Made by a program: the position numbers and the translations under genes. From Azospirillum endophyticum (lineage in GTDB: Bacteria; Pseudomonadota; Alphaproteobacteria; Azospirillales; Azospirillaceae), in the NCBI RefSeq assembly GCF_016595245.1, contig NZ_JAENHM010000003.1, forward strand, positions 66,997 through 130,996: DNA of 64,000 nucleotides. Direction: 5' to 3'. Position 1 is the stretch's first letter. Each line of letters begins with the position of its first letter. Of this stretch, positions 61,101 through 64,000 are shown piece after piece. The notes beneath the pieces are model-generated. The model did no database searches. It was given only the letters and a program-made list of their open reading frames with translations, and was not told the DNA's origin.

Positions 61101-64000
61101 GCCGAGCAACGGCAACACCCGCGTGCCCTGCTCGATCATCCTGGCGGCATCGGGCGTGAAGGCGAAGCCCAGATTCAGCTCACCGACCTCTCCCAGGGCG
61201 CGGGCCAGGGCGGCGGCAGCGGCAAGGCCGCGCCGGTCTCCACCCACAGCGGTGCCGAGCCCGTCGACGAGCCGGGCGCGGGCCAACTCCAACGTCTTGG
61301 AGGCGGCGGCCAGCGCGGCGGCAGCGGCCAGCAGCTCGGCCTGCCAAGCGTTCGACCATTCGGTCCGCCCGACATGCCCGAAGGCGGCCCGGTTCTCCGG
61401 CGATGCCGTCGCGCGGTGCAGATCCAGCCTGTGGGCGGTGTCCCGCAGGCTTTCCAGATCCGTTTCGGCGTGCTCCATCCCTCTCGGCCACGTCAGACGC
61501 AACGCGGCGTCCGCGCCGTCCCGGGCGACCCGCCCGATGGCGCTATAGAGGGTAAGGCCGTTGGCATGCCGCCGGTGCAGCGCCCGAACGAAATTGTTCA
61601 GCCGGTCGCGACTGGTCTTGAGTTCGGCTGCGCGGCGGCTCCACAGCTCAGCCGGCGGCTCCTCCGCCGTGGTCCATGCGGCGTCGAGCTGGCGCAGGAC
61701 GTCCTGCTTGGATGCCTTGTTGCTGTGCAGCTCAAGGCAGAACGGACCGAGGCCATGAGCGACCAGCCGGCGATGGACCACGTCCAGAGCCGCCCGCTTC
61801 TCCGCGACGAACAGCACGGTCCGGCCGAGCGCCAGATTGTGTGCGATCATGTTGGCGATGGTTTGCGACTTGCCGGTACCCGGCGGGCCGTCCAGCACGA
61901 AGTCACACCCCTGCGCCGAGCCGACAACCGCCGCCAGCTGGGAGGAGTCGGCGGCGAGTGGCGTGAACAGCTCTTCCGGCGCGACAAGCTCGTCAAGCTT
62001 TGACGGGTAGGGCGGCTCCCCTTGGCCGGCATAGGCGTCCCGTGGCGTTTCCAGCAGGTGCCGCACCACCGGATTGCGCTTCAAGGCGTCGGTGCGGTCG
62101 ACCAGATCCTTCCACATGAGGTATTTGGCGAAGGAGAAGGCGCCCAGCACCACATCCTCGACCACTTCGAAGCCCGGCATGTCGCGCACGGCCCGGCGAA
62201 CCATGGTCCAGATGCGCGGAACGTCGATCCCGGATTCATCGACCGGCAATGGCCCGGCCAGCTCCGGAATGTCGAGTTCGAAATCCTGGCGCAGCATCTG
62301 CAGCAGAGTCAGGTTGAAGCGCGGTTCATCCTCGTGGCTGGACAGTCGCACACCCGACCGCGCACTGCGCCTTTGCAGCTTTACCGGCAACAGGATGAGC
62401 GGGGCGCGGTAATGGCGCGTGTCGCTGCCGGATTTCTTCCAGACCAGGAAGCCCACCGCGAGGAACAGCGTGTTGGCGCCGCCCTCCGCCAGATCGAGCT
62501 GTGTCTTGCGGTAGAGGTCGACCAGTTGCGCATCGAGCTTGTCGGTCGGCATGGGCGACAGGATCTCGCCGCGCTCCATGGCATCGCGGGCATAGGCGGC
62601 CTCCAGCTCCTCTCCCGTGCGCTGGAGGTGCAGCGCAGTATCGCGGCCGGCACCGCCGTCCATCGCCGGAGCCGCCACGATGCGGAAGCTGGCTCCGTCG
62701 GCAAGCCTGTCCTCCAGCGTGGCCGGATCGGGACAGATCAGGCGGATGCTGGTCGCGCCCGGCTTGACGTTGAGCAACCGGTTGCGCGTGGTCAGGTCCA
62801 GAAGCTTGCGTTGCCAACGGTCCAGCCGCCCTTCCGCCGTGGCGACCCCGTCCGGCGGCTCGCTGGACTCTGTGAGATCGAAATCGGGAAGGGCGGGAGC
62901 CGCTTCGAGCACATCCCCCACCGCGACGATGTCGGCGTCCGCCGCCGCCTGCCCCGTCCACGACGACGCGGCATCCGCCAGGGCCAACGGGCGCAGGCGC
63001 TGCATCCGGGCCCGGCGGATGTCGAGGGCCATGACGAACTCGCCCTCACGCTCCTCGTCGATCTGGCGGTTGGCCTGGGCGATGGCGCGCGAGAAGGGCG
63101 ACGGATGCCCGCCGGTGGCCAGCGTGGTCTCGAACAGCACCAGTTCCTGGAGCGCCACGCGCTTGCGCAGGCTGGCGGCGTCCTCGACCAGAAGGGTGGC
63201 GAACTCCTGCGGTTGCAGCCACACGCCGGCGAAGGCATGGCCGCGCGTGACGACGATCACCGGATAAAGGCCGGCCTGCTCCAGCACCGCGGCGAACAGC
63301 AGCGCGGTGTCGAGGCAGGTCCCCAGCCCGGTCTCCAGGATCTGGGAGGGCGAACGCACCTTCTGCCCCTGCCATTCGAAGCTGCTTGGCGGTTCGGCAT
63401 AGGTCAGGCGCAGGGATGCGACGGCCGACCAGATGGCGGAGGCCAGTTCGTGCACTCGCGTGCGGCTCTTCGACTGGTATCCCTCGACGCCGTCCGGGCG
63501 GCCGCCGCGCCGCAGCACGTCGCTGGATGCCTTGATCAGCCGGCTGACGGCCGGGTCGTTCGGCAGGGTGAAGGCAGCCAGCAGCTCCGGCATCGCCGCG
63601 GCACCCCCCCATTCGTTTCGGGCCAGTAGTTCGACCGGCAGTACGCGATCGGCGGCATCGCCGCCGTCCATGCCCTCCGCCGTGGCCCGCAGCGTCACCG
63701 TCGCTCGGATCGCTTCGTTCAACTGGAACAGCAATCCGGCGTTCAGCCGCAGGTCACGCTTGGTGATGTGCGCCTCGCCACCTGCGGCGATGCGGTCGAT
63801 GCGCCACTGCACCGGCTCGAAGACCGGCGGGTCGGCCAGGATCTCGGCCACGATGTTTTGCAGCGGCTCTCCACCCAGGTTGATCAGGCGGAGATCACGA
63901 AGGACGGGGACGGCGCTCTGATGGGTGGCAAAGCTGATTTTGGGGGCGATCACGGCGTCGATCGCCAGCGCGGAACTCGCCGTTTCAGTGCGAGAGTCCA
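58137..64000 (-). CDS. Giant helicase-nuclease: transglutaminase-like, DUF4011, SF1 helicase, Vsr/MTES_1575-type endonuclease, DUF3320
   Basis: Numbering from a GTG at 63953 gives 1938 residues, but the frame stays open to the right edge (visible end TGGAC on the minus strand), so the true start may be just outside. A transglutaminase-like part has GLGTCLDTALLFAAVLEQAG and TRGHAFAGVW (about 210-250). DUF4011 begins RLDRWQRKLLDLTTRNRLLN near 378. SF1 helicase motifs are GPPGTGKSQTIANM (about 690), LVIFDEASQITPWDAVGAIA (about 1315), GDPKQMPP, WHYRSRHESLIAF and VTITRAR-type LNVAITRARREMVVF. The endonuclease has RIDLGVVHPDRPEDYLIGIE-CDG near 1660. The last 150 residues fit DUF3320. Such proteins cluster with mobile elements and defence genes; no partner gene is visible here. 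Confidence 0.85.
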   Translation of the reverse strand, partial: DSRTETASSALAIDAVIAPKISFATHQSAVPVLRDLRLINLGGEPLQNIVAEILADPPVFEPVQWRIDRIAAGGEAHITKRDLRLNAGLLFQLNEAIRATVTLRATAEGMDGGDAADRVLPVELLARNEWGGAAAMPELLAAFTLPNDPAVSRLIKASSDVLRRGGRPDGVEGYQSKSRTRVHELASAIWSAVASLRLTYAEPPSSFEWQGQKVRSPSQILETGLGTCLDTALLFAAVLEQAGLYPVIVVTRGHAFAGVWLQPQEFATLLVEDAASLRKRVALQELVLFETTLATGGHPSPFSRAIAQANRQIDEEREGEFVMALDIRRARMQRLRPLALADAASSWTGQAAADADIVAVGDVLEAAPALPDFDLTESSEPPDGVATAEGRLDRWQRKLLDLTTRNRLLNVKPGATSIRLICPDPATLEDRLADGASFRIVAAPAMDGGAGRDTALHLQRTGEELEAAYARDAMERGEILSPMPTDKLDAQLVDLYRKTQLDLAEGGANTLFLAVGFLVWKKSGSDTRHYRAPLILLPVKLQRRSARSGVRLSSHEDEPRFNLTLLQMLRQDFELDIPELAGPLPVDESGIDVPRIWTMVRRAVRDMPGFEVVEDVVLGAFSFAKYLMWKDLVDRTDALKRNPVVRHLLETPRDAYAGQGEPPYPSKLDELVAPEELFTPLAADSSQLAAVVGSAQGCDFVLDGPPGTGKSQTIANMIAHNLALGRTVLFVAEKRAALDVVHRRLVAHGLGPFCLELHSNKASKQDVLRQLDAAWTTAEEPPAELWSRRAAELKTSRDRLNNFVRALHRRHANGLTLYSAIGRVARDGADAALRLTWPRGMEHAETDLESLRDTAHRLDLHRATASPENRAAFGHVGRTEWSNAWQAELLAAAAALAAASKTLELARARLVDGLGTAVGGDRRGLAAAAALARALGEVGELNLGFAFTPDAARMIEQGTRVLPLLGAYRTEAALLSRPMDPERVKALPMAELDAEWAAAGEAIWPLSSLRKKAVAKRLDPSGTADPETDLPRLRRLQEILAEIDGLPQAQALPGWQGVATDPDRLDRKLKAAGTVRAALGGAAQSPDQLIALRTSLKQLCTEAGDLLAPEGAVGQVMRQYLDSHAAFLDAKDAFERTAGAPEPVDGADLLAECQTIAAAMAARPTQLNAWTAWQRARQAAVQQGLDGLVVAVEDGTVPPGRAAEAFDIAYARWWADWAIDIEPLVRDFNVTEHTDTIGRFRALDREFGELTQLYIRARIAGGIPAKDSKSPPAGFGTLAHQLKLQKRHKPVRQLVAEMGPALTTLTPCLLMSPLSVAQFLPPEMPPFDLVIFDEASQITPWDAVGAIARGRQLVVAGDPKQMPPTSFFDRGAGAEDDDSEIETDQESILEECLGARLPQRRLTWHYRSRHESLIAFSNHRYYDGDLITFPAPVTRETMVSLRQVPGAWSRGKDRNNRTEAEAVVTEVLRRLLDPAFVDERGNRLTLGVITLNSEQQKLIEDLLDRARRRYPELEPYFAEDAPEPVVVKNLETVQGDERDVILLGIAYGPETPDAPTMPMNFGPLNRDGGWRRLNVAITRARREMVVFTSFPPTLIDLNRTSSSALRDLRHFLEYAERGTRTLGEVTGASAGSANSHFEQAVAQGLGGRGWTVVPQVGVSRFRIDLGVVHPDRPEDYLIGIECDGASYHGAATARDRDKVREAVLRGLGWSLARVWSTEWWIDPEGALDRLDAALKEALERSRAEAVAAPVTAEAPDVVLDLGADGEDGSDEAETPMETEDDQAAYGGEYRRTDFGAIAGIDPDRFQESDYSAILKEMVLQVVAAEAPICDSLLVERIARAHGFKRSGRLIRERIMAVARGVAHIETEHTGTSFVWPDAMAVAAWEMARFPNTDADVRSIEDIALPELSAAIRGCIDVEDPLTGAARQFGIRRLNSAARDRLKMAKPVAGHIRE

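Overview
The window is strongly GC-rich, with ATGA/GTGA-coupled genes, many ABC importers and sigma-54 control. This suggests an alphaproteobacterium of the Azospirillum / Rhodospirillales type, probably from a large replicon rich in accessory catabolic genes. That assignment is inference; there is no rRNA, tRNA or core housekeeping gene here to fix it.

Positions 1-8100 hold minus-strand genes for sulfur-compound use. One operon encodes an AprA-like flavoprotein, an AprB-like ferredoxin, a sulfonate-type ABC importer (binding protein, ATPase, permease) and an amidohydrolase. Upstream of it are an O-acetylhomoserine sulfhydrylase and a 2-oxoglutarate oxygenase. Positions 8461-11779 carry an AapJQM-type amino-acid importer without an ATPase.

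Positions 11822-27004 form an organosulfur module with two divergent arms. The minus arm encodes an amidohydrolase-like protein, an SsuD-like FMNH2 monooxygenase and an SfnC-like protein. The plus arm encodes an MsuE-like FMN reductase, SfnG, a five-gene branched-chain-type importer and a second SfnC-like protein. Each arm has a -24/-12 promoter (15076-15091 and 18861-18876). Each promoter has the same GCTGCATGnGCAGC palindrome, with identical spacing to the -12 element. Between the arms lies the presumptive activator: a sigma-54 AAA+ and Fis protein with an SsuA-like binding domain at its C-terminus. A 1213-bp ISAs1-family element with a 10-bp target duplication breaks it just after the Walker A motif. 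Removing the element and one duplication restores a 728-codon frame.

Positions 27054-45214 hold an amino-acid ABC importer with an MmgE/PrpD protein, a fatty-acid desaturase, and a seven-gene operon: a signal-less PhnD-like protein, a DppABCDF-type importer and an ornithine-cyclodeaminase-family enzyme. A divergent ammonia-lyase-fold protein lacks the MIO triad. A truncated PuuR-like regulator, an amidase, a LysR regulator and an isochorismatase-family hydrolase follow. Positions 45265-50787 hold a LysR regulator, a PLP decarboxylase and an unusual fusion of an adenylate-forming ligase to an EamA transporter. A second dipeptide-type importer lies at 51018-56565, then an IS5-like remnant, and finally a giant helicase-nuclease gene running off the right edge.

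A dyad of the form TTYCCTA-N9-TATRGAA/TAGGGAA occurs at six promoters or intergenic regions (8310, 18670, 31761, 43588, 46658, 50851). It fits the LysR-type T-N11-A rule and suggests one regulator linking otherwise separate operons, perhaps a sulfur-starvation regulon. Products are inferred from sequence motifs and remembered family features; no database search was possible.
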